Source: an uncultured Dehalococcoidia bacterium
GTDB taxonomy: Bacteria; Chloroflexota; Dehalococcoidia; Lucifugimonadales; Lucifugimonadaceae
DNA length: 32,817 bases
NCBI GenBank assembly: GCA_913048295.1
Contig: CAJWWK010000026.1
Location: 1 to 32,817, forward strand
Direction: 5' to 3'
The position numbers and the translations under genes are program-made. Below the pieces are notes generated by a model that was not told the DNA's origin, did not search any database, and saw nothing but the letters and a program-made list of their open reading frames with translations. Shown in pieces: positions 15,571 to 23,768 of the stretch (within the stretch, counting starts at the first letter, position 1; each line of letters starts with the position of its first letter).

Positions 15571-15840
15571 CTAGATAACGTTTTGGCCTGGCTCCGACGA
15601 GTCGTAGTCATATTCGTAGTTCAGCTTGATGAACTCTTGCTGATCCGCAGGGACCTGGTCCTCGGGGAAGATAGCATCCACGGGGCAGACCGGCTCGCAC
15701 GCCGCACAGTCAATACATTCGTCGGGACTGATAAAAAGCTGGTTGTCGCCTGGCTTCGAGTAAATGCAGTCGACCGGGCACACGTCCACGCACGCTCCGT
15801 CCAATACGTCAACGCAATCTTTCGCGATGATGTAGGTCAT
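15571..15840 (-). CDS. Ferredoxin with two iron-sulfur clusters (7Fe/8Fe type)
   Basis: This 89-residue electron carrier has a first cluster motif KDCVDVLDGACVDVCPVDCI, with the C-x7-C-x3-CP spacing of [3Fe-4S]-type 7Fe ferredoxins (FdxA), and a second motif CIDCAACEPVCP (C-x2-C-x2-C-x3-CP) for a [4Fe-4S] cluster. An acidic C-terminal extension of about 30 residues follows, as in FdxA proteins. ATG 15840 is preceded by GGAG with nine bases of spacing, and a strong terminator follows. It could supply electrons to the sulfite/nitrite reductase nearby, but this is only proximity-based inference. Confidence 0.92.
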   Translation of the reverse strand: MTYIIAKDCVDVLDGACVDVCPVDCIYSKPGDNQLFISPDECIDCAACEPVCPVDAIFPEDQVPADQQEFIKLNYEYDYDSSEPGQNVI

Positions 15841-16078
15841 CCGTTGAGGCTCCTGTAAAGCTGCGGTCCGACCCGATTATCATTCGGTCCGACCTTCCCT
15901 GTTAGATATGGCACAAAAAAACACGCCATACTTCATTCTTAATTTCAGTGCGAATTATACGTTTCCCACACCCGCAGCGAACAGCCTGCCCAAACCGCGA
16001 ATCCGCAGAATGTGACAGGCCGAAATAAAATTGGCACCACCCGGTGCCTCATGACTAAGGCAGATACCGCCTCTAACC

Positions 16079-16483
16079 CTAGTGACCACCGCAGGCGCAG
16101 CCGCCGCCGCCGCCGCAACCACCAGCAGAATCGCTGGCTCCACCGCAACCGCAACCGCCGCCGCCACAGGCGCAGCCGGAAGCGAAGTTGGGGTTGGAAA
16201 TAACAAAGCCGGAACGCTCGAATCCCTCTACATAGTCGATGCTCGAACCCTCAAGTAACGGCGCACTCTCATCGTCGATGAGAACCTTGACCGCACCGTC
16301 GATAACCTTGTCCGAATCCTGAGGGGCTTCCTCCAGACCAAACTGATAATCGATACCGCCGTGAGGCGCCGTGATAACGGCAACCCGGAGGTACTGGCCC
16401 TTCGCGTCCTGTTCGTCTAGTACCTCAAGCAACTTGCTCGTTGCCGCATCGGTGAACTCTAAAACGATCGTTGAACTGACCAT
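16079..16483 (-). CDS. IscA/HesB-like iron-sulfur protein with Cys/Gly-rich tail
   Basis: This 134-residue protein begins with an A-type carrier fold (IVLEFTDAATSKLLEVLDEQ, then LRVAVITAPHGGIDYQFGLE, a DDES...L.G..IDYVEG segment, and GFVISNPNF). In normal IscA/ErpA a Cys sits in the GGCSG loop and two Cys in a C-terminal CGCG. Here the first Cys is missing (APHGGIDYQ), and the tail is expanded to about 35 residues with eight Cys embedded in Gly (CACGGGGCGCGG, then CGGGGGCACGGH). It may therefore bind iron, copper or a cluster differently from IscA. ATG 16483 has GGAG six bases upstream. It is divergent from the Lrp gene. Confidence 0.8.
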   Translation of the reverse strand: MVSSTIVLEFTDAATSKLLEVLDEQDAKGQYLRVAVITAPHGGIDYQFGLEEAPQDSDKVIDGAVKVLIDDESAPLLEGSSIDYVEGFERSGFVISNPNFASGCACGGGGCGCGGASDSAGGCGGGGGCACGGH

Positions 16484-16808
16484 TAATTACTCCAGCCATA
16501 GTCAAAGCGTGCTTTGGCGAATCGCAACTACTATTTTACGTGCATTGTTGGGAAAAAGTACAGATTGCGAAATCAAATTACTGAAAACTGAAACATCACC
16601 GTAAAAATATTGAAATAACGCCCCGGTGAACGTTAACCGGCAGTAGTATTACATGCAGTGGATGGGTTTCGCTAGGTACTTGCCCGGCAAGACCAGCCCG
16701 ACACGAAAACAATTTTAAATCGCTTCTCGAAACGATCTGCACGAGTTAACACTCCTCAGATTCAGTGTAGACCCCGGAACCTTGTTAGGTAAATTGGACA
16801 AACCTCTA
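16484..16808. other. Divergent intergenic region with operator-like palindrome
   Basis: This 325-base AT-richer gap lies between the IscA-like gene (minus) and the Lrp gene (plus). I find no gene or tRNA. The one notable signal is the near-perfect 18-bp palindrome at 16623-16640. Confidence 0.5.
16623..16640. promoter_or_regulatory. Operator-like 18-bp palindrome
   Basis: The sequence CCGGTGAACGTTAACCGG equals its reverse complement at 16 of 18 positions. It lies 140 bases upstream of the IscA-like start and 169 bases before the Lrp start, suitable for binding by a dimeric regulator, possibly Lrp itself. No function is proved. Confidence 0.4.
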
Positions 16809-17249
16809 ATGGATGAACTCGACCGAAAAATTATTTCCCTGCTTGAACGCAACGGGCGCGCCTCAAACGCCAAGATTGCCCGCGATGTCGGTGTTAGCGA
16901 GGGAACGGTGCGTCGGCGCCTCAAACGCCTAATTAGCGAAAAAATCATTAACGTTGTTGCGCTTCCCGACCCCAGAAAGCTGGGATATGAATCTGAAGCC
17001 CTGATCGGTGTGCAGGTAGACCCCGACAAAGTCGACACCGTAGCCGCAATGATTTCGAACCTCGAACACACCCGCTGGGTCACAATTACCACCGGGACCT
17101 ACGACGTGTTCGCCTGGGCTACGTTGCCAAATGCAGAGTTGCTTGGTCGATTTCTTCGTGATCAAGTCGGCGCAATCGAAGGTGTGCGACGCACCGAAAC
17201 TTTCGTTAGCCTGCAGGTAATGAAACGCGAGTCCGGGATACCCGCATAA
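16809..17249 (+). CDS. Lrp/AsnC-family transcriptional regulator
   Basis: This protein of about 146 residues begins MDELDRKIISLLERNGRASN. The winged helix-turn-helix follows (AKIARDVGVSEGTVRRRLKRLISEKII), then a hinge (PDPRKLGYESEALIGVQV) and the RAM ligand-binding domain with TGTYDVFAWATL and IEGVRRTETFVSLQVMK. Such regulators form octamers and respond to amino acids or other small effectors. I choose ATG 16809; a TTG at 16782 would add nine residues. A clear terminator follows at 17272, so the gene is monocistronic. The target and effector are not visible. The palindrome in the upstream gap may be its site. Confidence 0.9.
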   Translation: MDELDRKIISLLERNGRASNAKIARDVGVSEGTVRRRLKRLISEKIINVVALPDPRKLGYESEALIGVQVDPDKVDTVAAMISNLEHTRWVTITTGTYDVFAWATLPNAELLGRFLRDQVGAIEGVRRTETFVSLQVMKRESGIPA

Positions 17250-17271
17250 CTCGCAAAGGCATGGAGAGAGC

Positions 17272-17306
17272 AACGAGGTGCCGTTTCCCATGAGGCACCT
17301 CGTTTT
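17272..17306 (+). terminator. Rho-independent terminator of the Lrp gene
   Basis: AACGAGGTGCC (17272-17282) pairs with GGCACCTCGTT (17294-17304), an 11-bp perfect stem with an 11-base loop, ending in TTTT. It lies about 20 bases after the Lrp stop. Confidence 0.85.
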
Positions 17307-17334
17307 AGTTAATGCGCATGCCAATGACACGAAA

Positions 17335-17340
17335 TATAAT
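17335..17340 (+). promoter_or_regulatory. Possible -10 element for bioY
   Basis: A perfect TATAAT lies just after the Lrp terminator and about 140 bases before the bioY start. No good -35 is seen. Confidence 0.35.
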
Positions 17341-17420
17341 CAGATACCGTCGGAGGTGTCACAGCCGAGTGACTTGAACGTTTGGGAACACCTCGGGACA
17401 TCTGGCGAGTATTCTGATAC
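17341..17420 (+). promoter_or_regulatory. Candidate structured 5' leader of bioY
   Basis: Nested complementary segments are present: CAGAT (17341-17345) with ATCTG (17400-17404), GAGGTGT (17353-17359) with ACACCTC (17388-17394), GTCAC (17358-17362) with GTGAC (17369-17373), and GTAT (17409-17412) with ATAC (17417-17420). The second and third share two bases. It could be a regulatory RNA or, for GAGGTGT/ACACCTC, a protein operator. No consensus BirA box was recognised. Confidence 0.4.
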
Positions 17421-17478
17421 GACCCAACGCACAGGTTTTTATTAATAAGAAGTCGCAAGCGACCTTGTGGAGAGAACG

Positions 17479-18111
17479 ATGCAGCAAATTGCTGTCCTGG
17501 CTCATCGAGTCGAACCGTACACCCTATTAGGGCCCGCGGAACCATCACTGTTCGAGCGGCTGGCTCCAGAGGCAAACACCTGGCAAAAAACAGCAGCCGT
17601 ACTCGTCGGAATTCTCCTCGTGTCGTTGTTGGCCCAGGCGAAGTTCTACCTACCTGATAGCCCCGTGCCAATCACGGCCCAGGGTTTCGGTGTGGTGATG
17701 CTCGGTGGTGTGCTTGGCTGGCGACTTGGTATGGCGTCGGCGATTGGTTACTACCTCGTTGGCATGGCCGGACTCCCAGTTTTCGCAAACAGTGGTGAAG
17801 GTTGGAACTATGTAATTCACGGACCAACCGGTGGCTACTTGATCGGCTTCATACTTTCGGCCGGCCTGGTTGGATTTCTATCTCAGCGAGGATGGAACCG
17901 TGGTCGCATTCTCTGGCCGATGCTCATCGGATCGCTTGTGATATATGTTCCTGCGCTAATCTGGCTTTCGGTGTTCGATTTCACATGGCCCGCCGAAGGA
18001 CAAATGATGTCATCAGGCATGTATCAGTACATTCCCGGTGATGTTCTGAAACTCATGGCCGCAGCCGCTGTTACGGGCGGTTTGTGGAAAATCGCAGATA
18101 AGAAGCGGTAA
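17479..18111 (+). CDS. bioY: Biotin transporter BioY (ECF substrate-binding subunit)
   Basis: This protein of about 210 residues has six predicted membrane segments. Family landmarks are SPVPITAQGFGVVMLGGVLG, then YYLVGMAGLPVFAN and the GPTGGYLIGF biotin-binding loop. BioY captures biotin and works with the EcfT/EcfA modules, which are not encoded here, so it may use shared energizing subunits or act alone. ATG 17479 is favoured over GTG 17467 because GGAGAG sits four bases before it. The first 35 residues precede the first helix and are longer than usual. No biotin synthesis genes adjoin, which suggests scavenging. The 50-base gap to aspS could allow co-transcription. Confidence 0.9.
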   Translation: MQQIAVLAHRVEPYTLLGPAEPSLFERLAPEANTWQKTAAVLVGILLVSLLAQAKFYLPDSPVPITAQGFGVVMLGGVLGWRLGMASAIGYYLVGMAGLPVFANSGEGWNYVIHGPTGGYLIGFILSAGLVGFLSQRGWNRGRILWPMLIGSLVIYVPALIWLSVFDFTWPAEGQMMSSGMYQYIPGDVLKLMAAAAVTGGLWKIADKKR

Positions 18112-18162
18112 TCCCGCTCTCCTTCCCCCCACTTATATAGCTGAACGAACAGGAAATTTACT

Positions 18163-19962
18163 GTGTACAAGGACACGAACTGCGGTGAACCGCGGGAATC
18201 GACAGTCGGATCACTCATTACTGTCGCCGGTTGGGTCCACCGGCGGCGCGACCACGGCAACCTGATCTTTATCGACCTGCGCGATCGCTCAGGACTGCTC
18301 CAGGTCGTCTTCAACCCGGAGTATTCAGAGGCCGCCCACGAACTCGCCGGCAGCCTGCGGTCGGAATGGGTAGTGCAGATTACCGGAAAGATCGTAAGGC
18401 GCCTGCCGGGGGCTGAAAATCCTGAACTCCCGACAGGGACTGTCGAACTTTCCGCGACCAAAATCGTTGTCCTGAACAAGTCTCTCACCCCCCCTTTCGA
18501 GGTTTCCGACGATATCGATGTCGACGACAACACCCGACTGAAATACCGTTTCATAGACCTGCGACGACCCAAAATGCAGGCGATGCTCAAGCTCCGGCAC
18601 CGGGTCACCCACATCATGTGGGATTTCCTGACCGAAAACGGCTTCACGCAGATCGAAACGCCAATTCTGCTCAAAAGCACGCCCGAAGGCGCACGCGATT
18701 ACGTCGTTCCGAGTCGCGTCCACCCCGGCCAGTTCTACGCACTACCGCAATCGCCACAACAGTTGAAACAACTGCTAATGGTCTCGGGAGTCGAGCGGTA
18801 CTTCCAGATCGCCCGCAGCTTCCGCGATGAAGACCTCCGGGCCGACCGCCAGCCCGAATTCACCCAGCTCGACTTTGAAATGTCGTTCGTACACCAGGAC
18901 GACGTCATGGCAATCGTCGAAGAGCTGTACCTGAAAATCTTCCACGAACTGCTACCCGACGCCACCGTCTCCGATCCATTCATCCGGCTGTCCTATACAG
19001 AGTCGATGGAGCGTTTCGGTACCGACAAGCCCGACCTCCGGTTTGGCATGGAACTCACAACCATCACCGAAACCGCGGCTACATCCGACGCCAGGGTCTT
19101 CCAGGCAGTTGCGTCCTCAGGCGGAACGATCAGGGGTTTCGTAGCTCCCGGATGCGGTAACTACGGACGCCGCGACACCGACAGGCTTACCGATTTCGCA
19201 AAGTCTAGCGGCGCACAGGGCCTTGTCTTTATCGCGCTCGACGAAAGCGCACCCTCCATCGACGCACTCGAAGACGACCATATCAAGTCGCCACTTAAAA
19301 AGTTCCTGTCGATCGATATCGTCAAGCAGCTCGCAAACGAAACGGGCGCAAAACCCGGCGACCTCATGCTCATCGTTGCCGGTACTTCCAGACTGGTAAA
19401 CACCGTCCTCTCGAACCTGCGCAACGAAATGGCGCGCAGGCTCGAGCTCGTGGATGAAAACGACGTGTCGCTGGCATGGATTTACGACTTCCCGTTGTTC
19501 GAGTGGGACGACGACCTGAACAAGTGGGAACCGGCCCACCACGTCTTCTCGTCGCCAAAGGCAGAGCACATGCAGTACCTCGACACCGACCCGGGCAAGG
19601 TGCTGGCCGACCTGTACGACCTGGTGTGCAACGGCCAGGAAATGGGTTCAGGAAGCATCCGCATCCACGACAAAGATATCCAGACGAGAGTGTTTGGGGT
19701 CATTGACTACGGCGAGGACGAAATACAAGATCGGTTCGGTCAGTTGCTGACCGCGTTCACATACGGCGCCCCGCCGCATGGCGGAATGGGCCTCGGTCTC
19801 GACCGGCTGGTCGCCATTCTTGCCGGAGAGCAGGCGATACGCGAAGTTATCGCGTTCCCGAAAACCCAATCCGCCGTCGACCCACTCTTCGAGGCACCTG
19901 CGATCATCACCGACCAGCAGCTTGAAGAGCTGCACATCCGGGTAGTGATGCCCGAAAACTAG
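18163..19962 (+). CDS. aspS: Aspartyl-tRNA synthetase, probably non-discriminating (Asp/Asn)
   Basis: This 599-residue class IIb enzyme has an N-terminal OB-fold anticodon domain (GWVHRRRDHGNLIFIDLRDR), motif 1, motif 2 (FRDEDLRADRQPEFTQLD), the bacterial GAD insertion (about residues 290-420) and motif 3 (GMGLGLDRLVAI). His31 and Gly83 correspond to the residues that mark non-discriminating bacterial AspRS (as in Pseudomonas) versus the Leu/Lys-type discriminating enzyme. It is therefore expected to aspartylate both tRNA-Asp and tRNA-Asn, with GatCAB converting the latter; the amidotransferase genes are not in this window. The start is GTG 18163. A strong hairpin terminator follows the gene. 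Confidence 0.97.
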   Translation: MYKDTNCGEPRESTVGSLITVAGWVHRRRDHGNLIFIDLRDRSGLLQVVFNPEYSEAAHELAGSLRSEWVVQITGKIVRRLPGAENPELPTGTVELSATKIVVLNKSLTPPFEVSDDIDVDDNTRLKYRFIDLRRPKMQAMLKLRHRVTHIMWDFLTENGFTQIETPILLKSTPEGARDYVVPSRVHPGQFYALPQSPQQLKQLLMVSGVERYFQIARSFRDEDLRADRQPEFTQLDFEMSFVHQDDVMAIVEELYLKIFHELLPDATVSDPFIRLSYTESMERFGTDKPDLRFGMELTTITETAATSDARVFQAVASSGGTIRGFVAPGCGNYGRRDTDRLTDFAKSSGAQGLVFIALDESAPSIDALEDDHIKSPLKKFLSIDIVKQLANETGAKPGDLMLIVAGTSRLVNTVLSNLRNEMARRLELVDENDVSLAWIYDFPLFEWDDDLNKWEPAHHVFSSPKAEHMQYLDTDPGKVLADLYDLVCNGQEMGSGSIRIHDKDIQTRVFGVIDYGEDEIQDRFGQLLTAFTYGAPPHGGMGLGLDRLVAILAGEQAIREVIAFPKTQSAVDPLFEAPAIITDQQLEELHIRVVMPEN

Positions 19963-20044
19963 TACCACGCAAACGTGTTACCACTCTCGAAAATCAACGG
20001 CCCGAAATTGCGTCTCTGAGTTACAATCGAAACTGGTCCCAATC

Positions 20045-20070
20045 AAGGAGCGCCTCGAGGCGCTCCTTTT
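20045..20070 (+). terminator. Rho-independent terminator after aspS
   Basis: AAGGAGCGCC (20045-20054) pairs with GGCGCTCCTT (20059-20068) around a TCGA tetraloop, ending in TTTT. It lies 82 bases past the aspS stop and before tig. Confidence 0.85.
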
Positions 20071-20126
20071 ATACACAGCCTCACACGGCATGCCCGTGAA
20101 ACCGGCTGAGTGTTTCGGAGTACCCG

Positions 20127-21542
20127 TTGAAAGTCACTCGCGACGACGCGGAAAATGGTCAGGCCGTCCTCCACATCGAAGTAGAAGAAGATCGCGTGGA
20201 GCGTCATCTCCAGCGAGCGCACCAGAAAGTCTCTGCGCGTGTAAACATTCCCGGCTTTCGCAAGGGCAAGGCCCCCCGGCGAATCGTCGAACAATTTGTG
20301 GGCCGGGAATACCTCTTCGAAGAGGCGATGGAAACTCTCGTACCCGAAGCCGTTGGCGTGGCGGTTGAAGAATCCGAGATAGAAGGCACCCACACACCGC
20401 CACACGTCGATGTGATCGAGCGGGAACCAATCGTAAAAATCGACGCGATACTCGCCCTTCCACCCAAAGCCACACTCGGCGACTACAAAAGACTCAAGTT
20501 CGACGACCAGATTGAAGAAGTCACCGAAGAACAGGTGAAAGAGCAGATCGAGCAGGTGCGTGAGTCACAGGCGACCTGGGAACCGGTAAGCCGCGCTTCG
20601 AGAAACGACGATCTACTGACTATTTCGACCACCGGATTGGTGGCCGGTGAAAATTTCACCAGCAGCGAAAGCGGCGACTACCTGATCGAAGCCGGGAGCA
20701 TGAACCCCATACCCGGATTCGCCGAGCAGCTAAAAGGCCTGAAAGAAGGTGGATCTAGGGAATTTGATCTGCCGGTTCCCGACGACTATCCGAACGACAA
20801 ATTCGCCGGAAAAACGGCTCAATTTTCCGTCGAAGTATCGGCCGTGAAAAAGAAAGAACTCCCGAAACTTACCGACGCCCTGGCCGCATCACTGGGCGAA
20901 AACTTCAAGACAGTTGCGGAGTTGCGAACGCGAATTAGCGAAAATCTCGAATCGCAGGCGAAGGACGGTCTGCGAAGATCATTGGAAGAAAAGATCGTCG
21001 ATGCGCTGGTCGAAGACGCAGAGTTCGTTATTTCGCCAATGATCATCGACCATGAGGCTGAACATGTGCTTGACGATCAGCAACGCCAAATGGCCCAGTA
21101 CAACATTGATTTTCAGCAGTACCTGAAGGGAATCGGAAAAACTAGCGAGGAAATAGTCGCTGAAGCAAAAGATTCGGCCGAACTCCGACTGAAACGCTCC
21201 CTGGTTATCGACACGCTGGTCGAAACAGAAAAAACCGTAGTCAGCGACGACGATGTTGCGACGGAAATTGCCGTTATGCAGGAGTCGCCACAGTACGCCT
21301 CGGAAAACCTCGACACCGACGACGCGCGCGACGCAGTCAGGCGCATTCTGCACCGCCGCTCGGCCATGGACAACGCGATTGAACTGACACACCAACCCGG
21401 GGACTCCAAAAGATCCGCGGCCAAGAAATCGAAAACAACGAAGACTGAAAAAACTACAACGGTCAAATCTACCGCTGCAAAAAAGACCACTGGCACCGCA
21501 AGGGTTAAAACACCGCGCAGGGCCGTGAAAACCGAAAAGTAA
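20127..21542 (+). CDS. tig: Trigger factor, ribosome-associated chaperone
   Basis: This 471-residue protein carries the ribosome-binding signature GFRKGKAP (about residues 44-51) in its N-terminal domain. A FKBP-type prolyl isomerase domain (about 150-245; [19 protein letters not shown], then [12 protein letters not shown]) and a C-terminal helical chaperone domain follow. An unusual Lys/Thr/Ala-rich tail of about 50 residues (from [12 protein letters not shown] onward) extends past the chaperone domain; its repeats of KTTK resemble nucleic-acid-binding tails. The start is TTG 20127, just before [10 protein letters not shown]. The order tig-clpP-clpX is a classic conserved cluster coupling folding and proteolysis. 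Confidence 0.95.
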   Translation: MKVTRDDAENGQAVLHIEVEEDRVERHLQRAHQKVSARVNIPGFRKGKAPRRIVEQFVGREYLFEEAMETLVPEAVGVAVEESEIEGTHTPPHVDVIEREPIVKIDAILALPPKATLGDYKRLKFDDQIEEVTEEQVKEQIEQVRESQATWEPVSRASRNDDLLTISTTGLVAGENFTSSESGDYLIEAGSMNPIPGFAEQLKGLKEGGSREFDLPVPDDYPNDKFAGKTAQFSVEVSAVKKKELPKLTDALAASLGENFKTVAELRTRISENLESQAKDGLRRSLEEKIVDALVEDAEFVISPMIIDHEAEHVLDDQQRQMAQYNIDFQQYLKGIGKTSEEIVAEAKDSAELRLKRSLVIDTLVETEKTVVSDDDVATEIAVMQESPQYASENLDTDDARDAVRRILHRRSAMDNAIELTHQPGDSKRSAAKKSKTTKTEKTTTVKSTAAKKTTGTARVKTPRRAVKTEK

Positions 21543-21642
21543 ACAGCCAGGGGCATCATCAATGGATTCCAATTTGATATTTCTTGGTTCGAATTCACCG
21601 GGTAACACAGATATGGCCAACCACCCATATAGTTCAGAAAGC

Positions 21643-21647
21643 AAGGA
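21643..21647 (+). promoter_or_regulatory. Ribosome binding site that decides the clpP start
   Basis: AAGGA lies seven bases before ATG 21655. It favours this start over in-frame ATG 21562 or 21613. Confidence 0.6.
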
Positions 21648-21654
21648 AAATTCA

Positions 21655-22266
21655 ATGCTGCATCTTCCCGAAAGCATCGTCCCGATGGTTATTGAGACCG
21701 GTGCTCGAGGTGAGCGGGCCTACGACATCTACTCCCTGCTACTCAAGGAACGGATCGTGTTCCTAGGTACGCCGATAAACGCCCAAGTCGCCAACCTGAT
21801 CGTCGCCCAACTCCTGTTCCTCGCTCGTGAAGATTCCGAAAAGGACATCAACCTGTACATCAACTCGCCCGGCGGCGAGGTCTACTCAGGAATGGCCATT
21901 TACGACACGATGCAGTACGTCCCGTGCGACATCGCAACTTTCTCGATCGGCCTGTGCGCCAGCATGGGCACGGTACTGCTGACTGCCGGGACAAAAGGCA
22001 AACGGTATGCCATGCCAAACTCGACAATCCACATGCACCAGCCACTGAGCGGCACGCAGGGCCAGGCCTCGGATATCGAGATTCACGCAAGGGAGACCCT
22101 GCGAGTTCAGGACCGGCTGCGACAGATTATCGCTGACCATACGGGTCAGTCTTATGAGCGCATTGCACGAGATTCCGACCGCGATTTCTGGTTGAATGCT
22201 GAACAGGCGAGCGAATACGGGCTAATTGACGAGGTCCTGACACCAGATGCTTTAGCATCCAAATAA
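21655..22266 (+). CDS. clpP: ATP-dependent Clp protease proteolytic subunit
   Basis: This 203-residue serine peptidase (start ATG 21655) forms tetradecamers that degrade proteins fed by ClpX. The catalytic triad is visible: Ser103 in GLCASMGTV, His128 in IHMHQP and Asp177 in DSDRDFW. The oxyanion-loop segment [16 protein letters not shown] and the processing-region entry [19 protein letters not shown] are standard. A longer frame begins at 21562, adding 31 poorly conserved residues; the SD-supported start gives the usual family length. The gene lies between tig and clpX, 55 bases before clpX, in one co-directional unit. Confidence 0.96.
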   Translation: MLHLPESIVPMVIETGARGERAYDIYSLLLKERIVFLGTPINAQVANLIVAQLLFLAREDSEKDINLYINSPGGEVYSGMAIYDTMQYVPCDIATFSIGLCASMGTVLLTAGTKGKRYAMPNSTIHMHQPLSGTQGQASDIEIHARETLRVQDRLRQIIADHTGQSYERIARDSDRDFWLNAEQASEYGLIDEVLTPDALASK

Positions 22267-22321
22267 ATACCCTGCAAACGCTCGTACTCGCTAATTTCGC
22301 AGTAGGCTAGATACGTAAACA

Positions 22322-23638
22322 ATGACGACTGATCAAACAAACGACGGCGGCGACGGATCCTCATCCGGGTCTGGCGACGCTTATTCGTGTTCGTTCTGCG
22401 GCAAGCCCCAGGAAAGCGTCCGAAGGCTAATCGCAGGACCCTCGAAGATCTTCATCTGCAACGAATGCGTTGGCAGGTGTCAGCAGATCATCGCCGACGA
22501 TCAGCCGATTGCTAAGCCCAACTCCAACTCCAAGCCCACGACACCCCGCGACATGTTCGAGATGCTCAACGAGTACGTCATCGGGCAGGAGCGCGCAAAA
22601 CGGGTTATCTCCGTCGGCGTCTACAACCACTACAAGCGGATCTGGTTCGGCACCGAAGACCCCGATGTCGAGCTCCAGAAGACGAACGTCATGCTCGTCG
22701 GCCCGACCGGTTGCGGCAAAACCCACCTGGCCCAGACGCTTGCAAGAATTCTCGATGTGCCGTTCGCCATCACCGATGCAACCTCGCTGACAGAGGCCGG
22801 CTACGTTGGTGAAGACGTCGAAAACATTCTGCTCCGCCTGATTCAGGACGCCCAGTTCGACATCGCACGGGCCGAGCAGGGCATCATCTACATCGACGAA
22901 ATCGACAAGATCGCCCGCAAATCGGCCAACCCGTCGATCACTCGCGACGTTTCTGGTGAAGGCGTGCAGCAGGCTCTGCTCAAAATCCTCGAAGGCGCGG
23001 ACGTCAACGTCCCACCGCAGGGTGGCCGCAAGCACCCGCACCAGGAATTCCTCCAGATCGACACCTCGAACATCCTGTTCATACTGGGCGGCGCGTTCGA
23101 CGGCCTCGAAGAAATCATCCAGGCACGGCAGACCAAAGACGTTACCTCCATCGGTTTCAAGTCCCTGGGCAACACGAGCACCGAAAAAATTACTGACTAT
23201 ACCGCGGTCGTACCGGGTGACCTGCTCCAATTTGGATTCATCCCGGAGTTCATTGGCCGCGTGCCCCTTGTCGTTGGTCTCGCCGATCTCGACCATGAGG
23301 AACTGATCCAGGTCCTCACCGAACCGAAAAATGCACTGATCCGCCAGTACGAAGCCCTGTTCAAAATGGACGGCGTTGAACTTGAGTTCGACAAAGCTTC
23401 GCTCGATGCGACCGCCAAGCTGTCTCGTGAACGCAAGGCGGGTGCGCGTGGCCTTCGAGCTATCGTTGAAGAGCTTCTGGTCGACGTGATGTACGAACTG
23501 CCCTCAATGGAAGGCGTTGCCAAGTGCATCATCGGTGTCGACACCGTTACCGATAACAACTGGCCGATTCTTCTCGATGAAGATGGCAACCGGATAGACG
23601 GCGATCTACCGGACAACAAGCACACCGCGGCGGCATAA
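22322..23638 (+). CDS. clpX: ClpX, AAA+ unfoldase of the ClpXP protease
   Basis: This 438-residue protein has an N-terminal C4 zinc-binding domain ([19 protein letters not shown], then ICNECVGRC) that binds adaptors. The AAA+ core has Walker A GPTGCGKT, Walker [11 protein letters not shown], pore loop [11 protein letters not shown], the arginine finger and sensor 2 in [14 protein letters not shown]. The ClpP-docking loop is IGF (SIGFKSLG). It unfolds tagged substrates and passes them to ClpP, encoded just upstream. ATG 22322 is the only plausible start. A bidirectional terminator lies about 35 bases past the stop. Confidence 0.97.
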   Translation: MTTDQTNDGGDGSSSGSGDAYSCSFCGKPQESVRRLIAGPSKIFICNECVGRCQQIIADDQPIAKPNSNSKPTTPRDMFEMLNEYVIGQERAKRVISVGVYNHYKRIWFGTEDPDVELQKTNVMLVGPTGCGKTHLAQTLARILDVPFAITDATSLTEAGYVGEDVENILLRLIQDAQFDIARAEQGIIYIDEIDKIARKSANPSITRDVSGEGVQQALLKILEGADVNVPPQGGRKHPHQEFLQIDTSNILFILGGAFDGLEEIIQARQTKDVTSIGFKSLGNTSTEKITDYTAVVPGDLLQFGFIPEFIGRVPLVVGLADLDHEELIQVLTEPKNALIRQYEALFKMDGVELEFDKASLDATAKLSRERKAGARGLRAIVEELLVDVMYELPSMEGVAKCIIGVDTVTDNNWPILLDEDGNRIDGDLPDNKHTAAA

Positions 23639-23671
23639 CCGGTCACGCCCGTTTCGTTCGGCACGATATGA

Positions 23672-23702
23672 AAAAGACCCCGGTACACAGCCGGGGTCTT
23701 TT
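23672..23702. terminator. Bidirectional rho-independent terminator between clpX and the formyltransferase gene
   Basis: AAAAGACCCCGG (23672-23683) pairs with CCGGGGTCTTTT (23691-23702) around a 7-base loop, with T-runs on both strands. It fits both convergent genes. Confidence 0.88.
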
Positions 23703-23768
23703 ATTGCCTGGGCCATTCCGGGTAAACAGACGATATTATCTCTCCCAAACCGCTGCGGGATCCTTGCG

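Noticed and set aside
15955-16206. Ala/Val-rich minus-strand frame resembling a membrane peptide
   Set aside because: It is an alternative frame of the Gly/Cys tail of the IscA-like gene.
21586-21600. GGTTCGAATTC, like a tRNA T-arm
   Set aside because: No acceptor, D or anticodon stems can be built around it, and it lies at the tig-clpP junction. I found no tRNA in the window.
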